A stretch of DNA of 38,567 bases from Phocaeicola intestinalis (GTDB lineage Bacteria > Bacteroidota > Bacteroidia > Bacteroidales > Bacteroidaceae): contig NZ_JACSPP010000033.1 of the NCBI RefSeq assembly GCF_014837065.1, positions 1 through 38,567 of the forward strand. The letters run 5' to 3'. Positions 23,807-33,089 of this stretch are shown piece after piece. Both the position numbers and the translations under genes were made by a program. The notes beneath the pieces are model-generated. The model was given only the letters and a program-made list of their open reading frames with translations. It made no database searches and was not told the DNA's origin. How positions within the stretch are numbered: the first letter of the stretch is position 1; the number at the start of each line of letters is the position of its first letter.

Positions 23807-24487
23807 TCACCGTGCCTCCAGCGACATGCTGTCAATCTTCACCACCTGATAAACACTGGGATAGGAAGCGGCAAAGCCTTCGTCCGATTTTCCCGCGTCA
23901 ATCACTTCCAGCTCAGCATATACCGGCTTCCCGTTCTTGACACCTCCCGTCAGTTTATCATACGCTTCCAGCAATTCGTCGGTCTTATCAATCACCCAAT
24001 AGGAAACCGTGTCGCCGTCCGGTGTAAACGCCCGTCTCTCATGGGCGAACACCAAAACACCCGTAGTACGGAAACTGGTTTTCTTCGCCGGCGTAAGTTC
24101 TGCCATAGGTACGCTTCTGTCCCCTTGCCCATCGTTTCGGACATACCTCAAGACAAGTGTCCCCCGTTTCAAGAACAGGCTGTCTTGTGTCAGCCCAGCT
24201 ATTTCAAGCGTGTCCGAAAAAGGTATGGTAACACCGTTGCCGATACTCTTTCCCGAAAGAATAAGCTTATCACCTTCCTGTTTCCACGACTCATACTGTA
24301 AAGTGGCCATATTAACGGAAGAAGCCTTACCACCCTCTTCCAATTTGAAGCCCTGTACGCTGTTTTCCATCCCAGGGACAGGTTCCACCCACGTTCCTTC
24401 CATCTGGGGCAAATCGCCGCATGACACCAGTAACCCTACCAAGCACACCAGGGAACTCGCTCTCCATAAACAATTGTTTCGTTTCAT
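23807..24487 (-). CDS. Lipocalin-like lipoprotein
   Basis: 226 aa from the preferred start at 24487 (MKRNNCLWRASS); the longer frame would put ten residues ahead of the signal. A lipoprotein signal ends with the lipobox LLVSC. The first domain (MEGTWVEPVPGMENSVQGFKL and onward, about 28-115) looks like a lipocalin-type beta barrel. The second half contains the segment TGVLVFAHERRAFTPDGDT and ends with a strand-rich part, somewhat like NlpE-type domains. It is exported and anchored to the envelope; ligand unknown. Downstream, on the same strand, lies nhaD after a gap of about 256 bases, so it is probably a separate unit. Confidence 0.72.
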   Translation of the reverse strand: MKRNNCLWRASSLVCLVGLLVSCGDLPQMEGTWVEPVPGMENSVQGFKLEEGGKASSVNMATLQYESWKQEGDKLILSGKSIGNGVTIPFSDTLEIAGLTQDSLFLKRGTLVLRYVRNDGQGDRSVPMAELTPAKKTSFRTTGVLVFAHERRAFTPDGDTVSYWVIDKTDELLEAYDKLTGGVKNGKPVYAELEVIDAGKSDEGFAASYPSVYQVVKIDSMSLEAR

Positions 24488-24689
24488 AGTTTCTCTAAAA
24501 TTAGAATGTTCATACAAAAATAAGCGAAATATACCAGAAGCGCAACGTTCCTCCCTTAAGAATCGCTAAATCTTCCAGCAAACTTTCCCAGGAAGATACC
24601 TCAGAAGAATCTTTTCAAAACGTTGTGTTTTTCCCTGTTTACATGACATAAATGCGCATGTTTTCTGGAGTAATCTCACAAGTTTTTTG

Positions 24690-24697
24690 TAAGTTTG
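24690..24697 (+). promoter_or_regulatory. Putative -7 box of the DUF418 gene
   Basis: TAAGTTTG matches TAnnTTTG, 46 nt before the start codon at 24744. Confidence 0.45.
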
Positions 24698-24743
24698 CAC
24701 CCATATTAATCTAATTTACTAAAATCATCCAAACACTGATAAT

Positions 24744-25931
24744 ATGGGAAACGAACTTCTGCGTTCCAACGAACGAATCTTGGCCATTGACGCTCTGCGC
24801 GGATTTGCCGTCATGGGAATCATCCTGCTGCACAACATCGAGCATTTCAATTATTATTCATTTCCGGAAGCAACCTCTCCTCTGCTTGCCAGCCTCGACA
24901 AGCATTTATGGGACATGCTGTTCTTTCTTTTTTCCGGAAAAGCCTATGCTATTTTTGCCCTGCTGTTCGGCTTCACTTTCTACTTGCAGAGCCACAACTG
25001 TGAAAAGCGTGGGCAAGACTTCCGAAACCGCTATATGTGGAGACTACTGCTACTGCTTGGCTTCGGATTTATCAACGCATCTTTCTTTCCCGGTGAAATA
25101 CTGGTGCTTTATGCCTTGCTTGGATTTGTATTGGTTCCAGTACGCCACCTCTCCGACAAGACTGTGGCATGGATAGCATGTATCCTGATGTTACAACCTC
25201 TGGAGTGGTGCAAAGTTATCTATGCATGCTTCTTCCCTGATGCCAACCCCCAACAGATGATTTACTCGCTGACCGAAGTTTATCCGCAAATGAAAGAGTC
25301 ATCACTTTGGGAACTGATAAAGGCAAATTTAGTAACTGGACAACTTGCCAGCCTGAACTGGGCATGGTGCTACGGACGCGTGTTTCAGACAGCATCGCTT
25401 TTCATGGCAGGTATGCTGCTGGGAAGGAAAGGACTGTTCAGGCTTACTGACGAAACACACGGAAAGGTGATGCATTTTTGGCTACGGGTCGGCATTGCGG
25501 CACTACCTAGTGCGGTAGTACTTTACTACCTAAAAGACTTCATCTATTCCCAAATAGCGAACCCCTTCATGAAAGCATCAATGGAAACCATCTGGAATTC
25601 GTGGTATAACTTGGCATGCATGTTGGTGATGGTCAGTGCATTCCTACTCCTGTACTGGACAAACAAAGGAAAAGTACAACAACTGCTTGTACCCTACGGC
25701 AAAATGAGTTTGACCGACTATATCTCACAATCTCTCATCGGAAGTTTTCTTTATTACGGCTACGGACTGGGGCTACACCGTTATTGTGGAACCACATACA
25801 GTCTGCTCATCGGTATTGTGTTTTTCTTACTCCAGCTACTCTTTGCACACTGGTGGTTCCGACACTTCAAACGAGGACCTCTAGAGACCATTTGGCATAA
25901 ACTGACATGGATACATGCCAAACGCAAATAA
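24744..25931 (+). CDS. DUF418 family membrane protein
   Basis: 395 aa with about nine to ten hydrophobic segments. The N-terminus RILAIDALRGFAVMGIILLH (about 11-30) is the heparan-N-acetyltransferase/YeiB-like signature, followed by FFLFSGKAYAIFALLFGFTF. The C-terminal part carries the DUF418 signature PYGKMSLTDYISQSLIGSFLYYGYGLGL (about 325-352) and ends FAHWWFRHFKRGPLETIWH. Relatives are inner-membrane proteins suspected of acyl or other group transfer to exported molecules; the true role is unknown. It is a single-gene unit with its own promoter box and a strong terminator hairpin (26013-26055). Confidence 0.9.
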   Translation: MGNELLRSNERILAIDALRGFAVMGIILLHNIEHFNYYSFPEATSPLLASLDKHLWDMLFFLFSGKAYAIFALLFGFTFYLQSHNCEKRGQDFRNRYMWRLLLLLGFGFINASFFPGEILVLYALLGFVLVPVRHLSDKTVAWIACILMLQPLEWCKVIYACFFPDANPQQMIYSLTEVYPQMKESSLWELIKANLVTGQLASLNWAWCYGRVFQTASLFMAGMLLGRKGLFRLTDETHGKVMHFWLRVGIAALPSAVVLYYLKDFIYSQIANPFMKASMETIWNSWYNLACMLVMVSAFLLLYWTNKGKVQQLLVPYGKMSLTDYISQSLIGSFLYYGYGLGLHRYCGTTYSLLIGIVFFLLQLLFAHWWFRHFKRGPLETIWHKLTWIHAKRK

Positions 25932-26012
25932 TCCACTTATACCCCGAACGTAAAAGAGAGAAATATACACTAACGAAAGGTGCGCCAAAACAAAAGTCAA
26001 CTTTCATTTTAT

Positions 26013-26065
26013 CACCCAAGATGCTCATTTCCCATGGGAATGGGCATTTTGGGTGACATTTTTTT
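26013..26065 (+). terminator. Terminator of the DUF418 gene
   Basis: CACCCAAGATGCTCATTTCCC (26013-26033) pairs with GGGAATGGGCATTTTGGGTG (26036-26055) with two G-T pairs and one bulge around an AT loop. ACATTTTTTT follows, a good T-run for plus-strand termination. Confidence 0.8.
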
Positions 26066-26070
26066 AATAG

Positions 26071-26100
26071 AATCAGCACACGATAAATTTAAACAGCTTC
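26071..26100 (+). repeat. Inverted-repeat element A, copy 7 (right end only)
   Basis: AATCAGCACACGATAAATTTAAACAGCTTC matches the last 30 bases or so of element A with small changes. No left end is found. It follows the terminator of the DUF418 gene by a few bases. Confidence 0.65.
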
Positions 26101-26154
26101 TAACAAAGTAAAAGAATCGGAATATAATAAACAATGAAAGTCTAGAATATGAAA

Positions 26155-26186
26155 GTAGGAAGAAAACGACTTCGTTTTCTTCCTAC
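26155..26186 (-). terminator. Hairpin 3' of the TPR gene
   Basis: GTAGGAAGAAAACG (26155-26168) pairs perfectly with CGTTTTCTTCCTAC (26173-26186) around a four-base loop, 26 bases beyond the stop of the minus-strand TPR gene. The following minus-strand sequence (TTTCATATTC) gives a weak T-run. Confidence 0.65.
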
Positions 26187-26212
26187 CCGATTGCCTATAT
26201 GTTGTTGTGTAA

Positions 26213-27430
26213 TTATTGAGCTAACTCTTTTTCCAAAGCATCGTATTCAGCCTTGTTCAGTTTCCAATAGATATTTAACAAAAATTGTCCCCAAAGTTGT
26301 TTGTTGTCCGGTTTCAGTTCTTTTGCCTTTTCGTAATTAGGAACAGCCTTTTCATACAATTCCTTAATTTTTGCCTCGTTTGCGGCATATTGGGGATCAT
26401 CCATTGATATTTTACTATTTTCTTCTACCAACTCTTGAGCCGGGAAAAAATAACAATTACCAATCTGTGAATATGCTTCCCCTACAAAACCATCATTTTT
26501 AGCAATAAGTGAATTAAAGGTTGCGATGGCATTATCATAATCCTTCTTTTCATATTGCAGGACACCTTTTACATACAAAAAGTACGGAGTTTCATTTTTT
26601 GCCAGAATAGCATCAATTTCACTCAGCGCTGTATCAACTTGCCCTTTTTGGATATAATAGTCCATTAAGTTACCGATAAAATATTCCTGAGTCGGGAATT
26701 TTTCAGATCCTTCTTTAATAACTTCCAGCCATTTTACCGAATCTGTCTGTTCACCTTTTCCATAAGCTTCGGCTAAACACATCAACGCGCGATAGCCTTC
26801 TTCCTTATGCGTCTTACCGATAGTAGCATATTTGATAACAGCAGCTTTGTCATCCAATGAATTGGCCGCCAATGCTGCGTAGCAGGCGATTAACGGGTTC
26901 AACGTGTCGTTCTTCACTGCTTCTTCTTCAGCAAACATCGGATTTTGCGAAGCGTCTACATACAGACCAAAATACTTCAGTGCATCTGCATAGTTTCCGC
27001 TATTGTAAGCCTCAGAACCACCATTTGTCAGATTCGGGCGTACGGCTGCCAATGTTTTGGCAAGTTTTTTTCTCAGTTTCGGTTTTTTCAATTCACCACT
27101 TTGCACTTTAGCCTGTTCTACCTCATCGCACTTGGTGTAATATTCAAACATTTTCGCCAGACTGTTATACAATTTGGCAGTATCTGCCTGTCCGCCGGGA
27201 AGATACAGCTTCATGTTCTCATCATCATAGATGGCTTTTTGGAAATCACCAGCCAGTTTCCACGTTTCAGGATCATTGGCAGTAGAAGGATCAACCAAAG
27301 CAGGTTCAATAATTTGAGCCGCCTTAACAGGATCGCTTTTTGCTGATTTTGCTTCTTTCACAACACTTTCTTGTGCCGACACAGCACATACGGTGAAGAA
27401 GAGAGCGGTAGTCAATAAAACTTTTTTCAT
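26213..27430 (-). CDS. Exported tetratricopeptide-repeat protein
   Basis: 405 aa with a signal peptide (MKKVLLTTALFFTVCAVSAQ). Several TPR-like helical pairs are visible: GGSEAYNSGNYADALKYFGLYVDAS (about 137-161), NETPYFLYVKGVLQYEKKDYDNAIATFNSLI (about 280-310), and AVPNYEKAKELKPDNKQLWGQFL near the C-terminus. It is a periplasmic scaffold-type protein; its partner is unknown. It follows gyrA after 52 bases on the same strand and may be co-transcribed with it. A hairpin terminator (26155-26186) closes the unit. Confidence 0.9.
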   Translation of the reverse strand: MKKVLLTTALFFTVCAVSAQESVVKEAKSAKSDPVKAAQIIEPALVDPSTANDPETWKLAGDFQKAIYDDENMKLYLPGGQADTAKLYNSLAKMFEYYTKCDEVEQAKVQSGELKKPKLRKKLAKTLAAVRPNLTNGGSEAYNSGNYADALKYFGLYVDASQNPMFAEEEAVKNDTLNPLIACYAALAANSLDDKAAVIKYATIGKTHKEEGYRALMCLAEAYGKGEQTDSVKWLEVIKEGSEKFPTQEYFIGNLMDYYIQKGQVDTALSEIDAILAKNETPYFLYVKGVLQYEKKDYDNAIATFNSLIAKNDGFVGEAYSQIGNCYFFPAQELVEENSKISMDDPQYAANEAKIKELYEKAVPNYEKAKELKPDNKQLWGQFLLNIYWKLNKAEYDALEKELAQ

Positions 27431-27482
27431 AATTTTAAAAATTTAGATAATACAAACTATTGTTTATTTACGTGTTCTTTAG

Positions 27483-30020
27483 TTATTCTGTCGGGTTATC
27501 GCTTGAAGAAGCATTTCCCTCTTCATTATCCAGTGGCTCGTTCAACGCCTCTTCTGCGTCAGCGGCAGAATCAGCTTCTGAATTGACCTTGCAAACCGAA
27601 CCGATGCTGTCATTACGTTTACCTAAATCGATTAAACGGACTCCTTGTGTAGCACGGCCCATGATTCGTACATCTGCCACTCTCAACCGAATCGTAATAC
27701 CTGACTTATTGATAATCATCAAGTCATTTTCATCAGTCACAGATTTTATGGCCACTAATTTACCGGTTTTTTCGGTAATATTCAAAGTCTTTACACCTTT
27801 TCCGCCACGATTGGTCTTACGATAATCTTCAATGTCGGAACGCTTGCCATATCCATGCTCAGAAATGACCATTATCGTTTCTTTCTGCGGGTCTTTGATA
27901 CAAATCATTCCTGCTACTTCATCTTGTCCGTCCTCGTCAAGGGTAATGCCTCTCACGCCTGTAGCAGTACGTCCCATCTCACGTACAGCTGTTTCATTAA
28001 ACCGGATGGCACGTCCGTTACGGTTGGCTATGACGACTTCATTGCTTCCGTTGGTCATACGCACTTCGATAACGCGGTCGTCTTCACGGATGGTGATAGC
28101 ATTCACACCGTTTTGCCGCGGACGCGAATATTGTTCGAGCAATGTTTTCTTGATGACTCCCTTCTTGGTGCAGAACAATACGTAATGACTGTTGACAAAT
28201 TCGGTGTCGTTTAAATTTTTCACACGCAAATATGCGGTAACCGTATCATCCGAATCAATATTCAACAAATTCTGAATAGCACGCCCTTTTGAAGTTTTGT
28301 TGCCTTCGGGAATTTCGTATGCCTTCAGCCAATAGCACTTTCCTTTTTGAGTAAAGAACAACAAAGTATTGTGCATCGTGGCCGGATAAATATGTTCGAT
28401 AAAGTCTTCATCACGTGTCTCGCTTCCTTTTGCTCCTACTCCTCCACGATGTTGCGTGCGGAAGTCGGCGAGCGGTGTACGTTTGATATATCCCATGTGT
28501 GAAATTGTAATTACCACTTCATCATCGGCATAAAAATCTTCCGGATTGAATTCTTCAGACGAATAGACAATTTCCGAACGGCGCTTATCCCCATATTTTT
28601 CTTTCACCTCAATCAGTTCGTCCTTGATGACTTTCTTGCATAACTCATCATTCGACAGGATTTCCTCGAAATAAGCGATCTGCTTCATCAGTTCTTCATA
28701 TTCGGCGTGCAGCTGTTCCTGAAGCAATCCGGTCAATTGACGAAGACGCATTTCCACAATGGCACGTGCTTGCACTTCACTCAACTGGAAACGGTCCATC
28801 AGATTGGTTATAGCTTCATTGGGAGTTTTAGCAGCACGAATGATACGAATCACCTCATCTATATTATCGGAAGCGATGATAAGACCTTCCAGGATATGCG
28901 CACGTTCTTTTGCTTTACGCAAATCGAATCTGGTCCGACGGATGACAACTTCGTGACGATGCTCCACAAACAGACGAATCAAATCCTTCAAACTTAACAA
29001 ACGGGGACGGCCATGTACCAATGCAATGTTGTTTACATTAAACGAACTTTGCAAATCGGTCATTTTAAACAATTTGTTTAAAACGACATTTGCATTGGCA
29101 TCACGTTTTACATCAATCACGATACGCATTCCTTCGCGATCGGTTTCATCATTAATATAAGAAATGCCGTCCAGTTTCTTCTCGTTGACCAGCGAGGCTA
29201 TCTTTTCGATTAACTCTTTCTTGTTTACATTGTACGGAATTTCTCTGACAACGATTTTATCGTGCGTCGGATGTGACTCTATTTCCGCCTTGGCACGCAT
29301 CACAATCCGTCCACGACCTGTTTCATACGCTTCACGGACACCGCTTATACCATATATATATCCTCCTGTCGGGAAATCAGGCCCTTTAATGTATTTCATC
29401 AGACCGTCGACATCAATATCATTGTCATCGATGTATGCCACACAGGCATCGATCACTTCCGACAGGTTATGAGTCGGCATATTCGTTGCCATACCTACGG
29501 CAATACCCGATGCACCATTTACGAGCAAATTGGGAATACGTGTAGGCATAACGGTAGGCTCTTGTAACGTATCGTCAAAGTTATTGGTGAAATCAACAGT
29601 TTCTTTATACAAATCCTGCATCATCTCCTCCCCTATTTTTTTCAGGCGGGCTTCAGTATAACGCATGGCTGCAGGACTATCACCATCAACAGAGCCGAAA
29701 TTTCCCTGTCCGTCTACCAGCGGATAACGCATGGCCCAGTCTTGAGCCATGCGCACCAATGCACCATAAACGGAAGAATCGCCATGTGGGTGATACTTAC
29801 CCAACACCTCACCTACGATTCTGGCAGCTTTTTTATAAGGTTTGTCTGATGTATTGCCCAATTCCATCATTCCATAAAGGATACGGCGATGAACAGGCTT
29901 AAATCCATCTCTCACATCAGGGAGGGCACGCGCTACGATTACCGACATAGAGTAATCGATATACGACTTTTTCATTTCCTCCTCAATGTTGATTTTTATG
30001 ATTCTGTCTTGTTCTTGCAT
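27483..30020 (-). CDS. gyrA: DNA gyrase subunit A
   Basis: Breaks and rejoins DNA in the gyrase A2B2 complex to introduce negative supercoils. The 845-aa protein starts [39 protein letters not shown] and has the catalytic tyrosine Y121 in [10 protein letters not shown]. The quinolone-determining stretch is [17 protein letters not shown] (78-94): S82 corresponds to E. coli S83, and G86 takes the place of D87. I recall glycine there as usual in Bacteroides, so it need not signal resistance. The C-terminal beta-pinwheel has the GyrA box-like [10 protein letters not shown] rather than QRRGGKG, and an acidic tail ([20 protein letters not shown]). The length and box argue for GyrA rather than ParC. 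Confidence 0.96.
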   Translation of the reverse strand: MQEQDRIIKINIEEEMKKSYIDYSMSVIVARALPDVRDGFKPVHRRILYGMMELGNTSDKPYKKAARIVGEVLGKYHPHGDSSVYGALVRMAQDWAMRYPLVDGQGNFGSVDGDSPAAMRYTEARLKKIGEEMMQDLYKETVDFTNNFDDTLQEPTVMPTRIPNLLVNGASGIAVGMATNMPTHNLSEVIDACVAYIDDNDIDVDGLMKYIKGPDFPTGGYIYGISGVREAYETGRGRIVMRAKAEIESHPTHDKIVVREIPYNVNKKELIEKIASLVNEKKLDGISYINDETDREGMRIVIDVKRDANANVVLNKLFKMTDLQSSFNVNNIALVHGRPRLLSLKDLIRLFVEHRHEVVIRRTRFDLRKAKERAHILEGLIIASDNIDEVIRIIRAAKTPNEAITNLMDRFQLSEVQARAIVEMRLRQLTGLLQEQLHAEYEELMKQIAYFEEILSNDELCKKVIKDELIEVKEKYGDKRRSEIVYSSEEFNPEDFYADDEVVITISHMGYIKRTPLADFRTQHRGGVGAKGSETRDEDFIEHIYPATMHNTLLFFTQKGKCYWLKAYEIPEGNKTSKGRAIQNLLNIDSDDTVTAYLRVKNLNDTEFVNSHYVLFCTKKGVIKKTLLEQYSRPRQNGVNAITIREDDRVIEVRMTNGSNEVVIANRNGRAIRFNETAVREMGRTATGVRGITLDEDGQDEVAGMICIKDPQKETIMVISEHGYGKRSDIEDYRKTNRGGKGVKTLNITEKTGKLVAIKSVTDENDLMIINKSGITIRLRVADVRIMGRATQGVRLIDLGKRNDSIGSVCKVNSEADSAADAEEALNEPLDNEEGNASSSDNPTE

Positions 30021-30372
30021 TGAAACAAATTAAAAATTAATATTACTTTTTCATCCGTTAAAAATCACGCTAAATTACGACTTTTTGTTGAATTGGCAAA
30101 ACAAAATCGTCAAGTTTTAGAAAATGCATTGAAAACAAACCGCTTATACAAGCAATGGATGGCACAAAAAAACGTCATCGGCACTCATCATCTGACACGT
30201 CTGTCACGAAGATATATCCGTCCGGCCACGAAAATAGCTTCACAAGCGGAAGAATATATATTAGATGGCCAAAGAAAGTATGTGCTTGCATAATTGCAAG
30301 GCATAAGCACAAGTGTGGCACAGATTTTGTAAAATAAACAAGGAAAAGCAAGATTATATATAAATATAATGT

Positions 30373-30380
30373 TATCTTTG
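30373..30380 (+). promoter_or_regulatory. Putative -7 box of clpC
   Basis: TATCTTTG matches TAnnTTTG, 52 nt before the preferred clpC start (30432). The gap 30021-30431 shows no other convincing feature; a TTG-initiated 66-codon frame (30093-30293) is discussed among the rejected items. Confidence 0.5.
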
Positions 30381-30431
30381 CAAAGACATGATATACTAAC
30401 AACTATTCCGAAAGGGAGGAAAAGAGACTTT

Positions 30432-32978
30432 ATGAATAACCAATTTACACAACGGGTTTCTGACGTTATCCAATACAGCAAAGAAGAGGCCAACAGACTG
30501 AGAAATACCTGCATCGCCCCCGAGCATCTGCTTCTAGGACTGATAAGGGAAGGGGAAGGGAAAGCTGTACACATCTTGGAAAGCTTATATGTCAACCTTC
30601 AGAAAGTAAAAGAAACACTGGAAGAAGAATTGCGCATGTACTCGGATATGTCAGATACTTACTCTGATAATATCACGTTCAACAATCAGGCATCTAAGAT
30701 ATTAAAGATGAGCATACTGGAAGCCCGTTTTTTAAAATCCCAAATTGCCGATACCGAACACATGTTGCTGGCAATTATGAAAGAAGACCACAATAAAGCA
30801 TCTCAGACATTGGAAGAAAACGAAGTAACTTACCAGAAAATACTAGACAAACTAGTACCAAAGACTGAACCGCAAAGCGGATTGGACTTCGGAGAAGAAG
30901 AAGACGAAGAAGATGAAAACATCCGGCACCAAAGTTCTAATAGCGGACGCGCATCTTACCCTTCTGATTCTCAAAAGACAACACAAACCAGACAGCAAAA
31001 ACCGGACAATAACACACCGGTTCTGGACTCTTTTGGCACAGATATGACTCAACTGGCCGCAGAAGGAAAGCTGGACCCCGTCGTTGGACGTGAAAAAGAA
31101 ATCGAACGGCTGGCACAGATTCTGAGCAGACGCAAGAAAAACAATCCGATTTTAATAGGCGAACCAGGTGTAGGCAAATCAGCCATTGTAGAAGGGCTTG
31201 CCCTGCGCATCATAGAAAAAAAAGTGTCGCGCATCTTGTTTGGGAAACGGGTCGTGGCTCTTGACATGACTGCCATTGTGGCAGGCACCAAATACCGCGG
31301 ACAATTCGAGGAACGCATCCGTGCTATTTTGAATGAACTGAAAAAAAACACAAATGTAATTTTGTTTATAGACGAAATACACAACATCGTGGGAGCCGGT
31401 TCGGCAGCCGGATCAATGGATGCAGCCAATATGCTAAAACCCGCGTTGGCACGTGGTGAGATTCAATGCATTGGAGCTACGACACTGGATGAATACCGGC
31501 AGAATATTGAAAAAGACGGTGCTTTAGAACGTCGTTTCCAAAAAGTGCTGGTAGAGCCTACCACTCCTGAAGAGACGCTTCAGATTCTGCGTAATATTAA
31601 GGATAAATACGAAGAACATCACAACGTAACATATACAGAAGCCGCATTGGAAGCCTGCGTCAAACTGACAGAGCGTTACATTACCGACCGAAACTTCCCG
31701 GACAAGGCTATCGATGCCTTGGATGAAGCAGGATCGCGTGTACATCTGACCAACATTACGGTACCAAAAGAAATCGAGAATCAGGAGAAGATGATAGATG
31801 AAGCACGGATGCACAAAACCGAAGCAGTGCGAATGCAAGATTTTGAATTGGCTGCAAGTTTTCGTGACCGTGAAAAATCATTGTCCGAAGAACTGGAAAC
31901 AATGAAAGCGCGGTGGGAAGAAAGTTTACGTGAAAACCGGGAGAAAGTCGATGATAAACAAATCGCAGACGTCGTTTCTATGATGTCGGGTGTCCCCGTG
32001 CAACGCATGGCACATGCCGAAGGCAATAAGCTGAGAGGCATGAAAGATGAATTGCTTTCAAAGGTCATTGCGCAAGACAAAGCTGTAGAAACATTGGTGA
32101 AAGCCATCCAACGTAGCCGCATGGGACTGAAAGACCCCAACAAGCCAATCGGTACTTTCTTATTCCTAGGACCGACCGGCGTGGGCAAGACTCATCTGGC
32201 AAAAGAATTGGCAAAAGAAATGTTCGGATCGGCTGATGCGCTCATCCGGATTGACATGAGCGAATATATGGAGAAATTTACAGTATCACGTTTGGTTGGA
32301 GCCCCTCCGGGCTATGTCGGTTATGAAGAAGGAGGACAGCTGACAGAAAAGGTACGCCGTAAACCCTATTCCATCGTTTTGCTTGATGAGATAGAAAAGG
32401 CACATCCTGATGTATACAATTTACTGCTACAAGTAATGGATGAGGGAAGACTGACAGATAGCTACGGCCGGACTGTTGATTTCAAAAACACGGTCCTTAT
32501 CATGACCTCAAATATCGGCACACGGCAGTTAAAGGAATTTGGCAAAGGCATTGGTTTTGCAGCCCAGACCCGCAATGACCAGGATGACAAAGAATATTCG
32601 CGCAGCGTTATCACCAAAGCCTTAAACAAATCATTCGCCCCCGAATTCATTAACAGGTTAGATGAAATTATTATGTTCGACCAATTAGACCTGAATGCTT
32701 TGCAGAAGATTATCGACATCGAATTGAAAGGTTTGTATAGCCGAATGGAAAACCTTGGATATAAGCTGGAAATCACCGACGATGCCAAACGGTTTGTAGC
32801 ATCAAAGGGATATGACGTTCAATTTGGAGCACGTCCGCTGAAGCGTTCTATACAAAACAATCTGGAAGATGGAATAGCCGAATTACTGCTAAACCAAGAA
32901 ACGCAGACGGGGGATACCATTCGGGTAAGCACAGAGGCTGATAATAAAGCACTGAAAATCGAGCTTGTCCGGCCATAA
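30432..32978 (+). CDS. clpC: ClpC-type AAA+ unfoldase of the Clp protease
   Basis: Unfolds proteins and feeds them to ClpP in the cytoplasm. The preferred start at 30432 (MNNQFTQRVSDVIQYSKEEA) begins the Clp N-domain; an upstream ATG at 30369 overlaps the promoter box and is unlikely. The product is 848 aa: double Clp-N repeat (1-145), an acidic, Gln/Ser-rich linker (150-200), first AAA+ domain with Walker A GEPGVGKS (243-250), a middle domain with a UVR-like helix (about 455-500), second AAA+ domain with GPTGVGKT (580-587), and the C-terminal D2 small domain. The tripeptide IGF (in GKGIGFAAQ) is the expected ClpP-docking loop. The linker is longer than in Bacillus ClpC. A terminator separates it from htpG, so the two proteostasis genes are adjacent but separately ended. 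Confidence 0.94.
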   Translation: MNNQFTQRVSDVIQYSKEEANRLRNTCIAPEHLLLGLIREGEGKAVHILESLYVNLQKVKETLEEELRMYSDMSDTYSDNITFNNQASKILKMSILEARFLKSQIADTEHMLLAIMKEDHNKASQTLEENEVTYQKILDKLVPKTEPQSGLDFGEEEDEEDENIRHQSSNSGRASYPSDSQKTTQTRQQKPDNNTPVLDSFGTDMTQLAAEGKLDPVVGREKEIERLAQILSRRKKNNPILIGEPGVGKSAIVEGLALRIIEKKVSRILFGKRVVALDMTAIVAGTKYRGQFEERIRAILNELKKNTNVILFIDEIHNIVGAGSAAGSMDAANMLKPALARGEIQCIGATTLDEYRQNIEKDGALERRFQKVLVEPTTPEETLQILRNIKDKYEEHHNVTYTEAALEACVKLTERYITDRNFPDKAIDALDEAGSRVHLTNITVPKEIENQEKMIDEARMHKTEAVRMQDFELAASFRDREKSLSEELETMKARWEESLRENREKVDDKQIADVVSMMSGVPVQRMAHAEGNKLRGMKDELLSKVIAQDKAVETLVKAIQRSRMGLKDPNKPIGTFLFLGPTGVGKTHLAKELAKEMFGSADALIRIDMSEYMEKFTVSRLVGAPPGYVGYEEGGQLTEKVRRKPYSIVLLDEIEKAHPDVYNLLLQVMDEGRLTDSYGRTVDFKNTVLIMTSNIGTRQLKEFGKGIGFAAQTRNDQDDKEYSRSVITKALNKSFAPEFINRLDEIIMFDQLDLNALQKIIDIELKGLYSRMENLGYKLEITDDAKRFVASKGYDVQFGARPLKRSIQNNLEDGIAELLLNQETQTGDTIRVSTEADNKALKIELVRP

Positions 32979-33012
32979 GCATCAGAGCAAGAAAACAAGA
33001 ATACAGACAAAA

Positions 33013-33043
33013 TGTCAGACGGATGCCGTCTGGCATTTTTTTT
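33013..33043 (+). terminator. Rho-independent terminator of clpC
   Basis: TGTCAGACGG pairs with CCGTCTGGCA around a three-base ATG-type loop with one G-U-like mismatch, followed by eight T residues, 35 bases after the stop codon. Confidence 0.88.
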
Positions 33044-33089
33044 GTCAGTACTGAAATGGATTTTTGATTATCATTAAAACTATAATTAT

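Noticed and set aside
29766..29790. Glycine at the GyrA position equivalent to E. coli D87 as a quinolone-resistance mutation
   Set aside because: The neighbouring serine is intact, and I recall glycine here as normal for Bacteroides GyrA.
27700..29800. Long frames opposite gyrA, lon, tgt and the aldo/keto reductase
   Set aside because: They mirror strongly recognised genes on the other strand, lack family features and are explained by codon bias of the real genes.
30093..30293. A 66-codon frame with TTG start between gyrA and clpC
   Set aside because: No ATG, no ribosome-binding or promoter signal of its own, and I recognise no family. Basic composition alone is not enough, though a small gene cannot be fully excluded.
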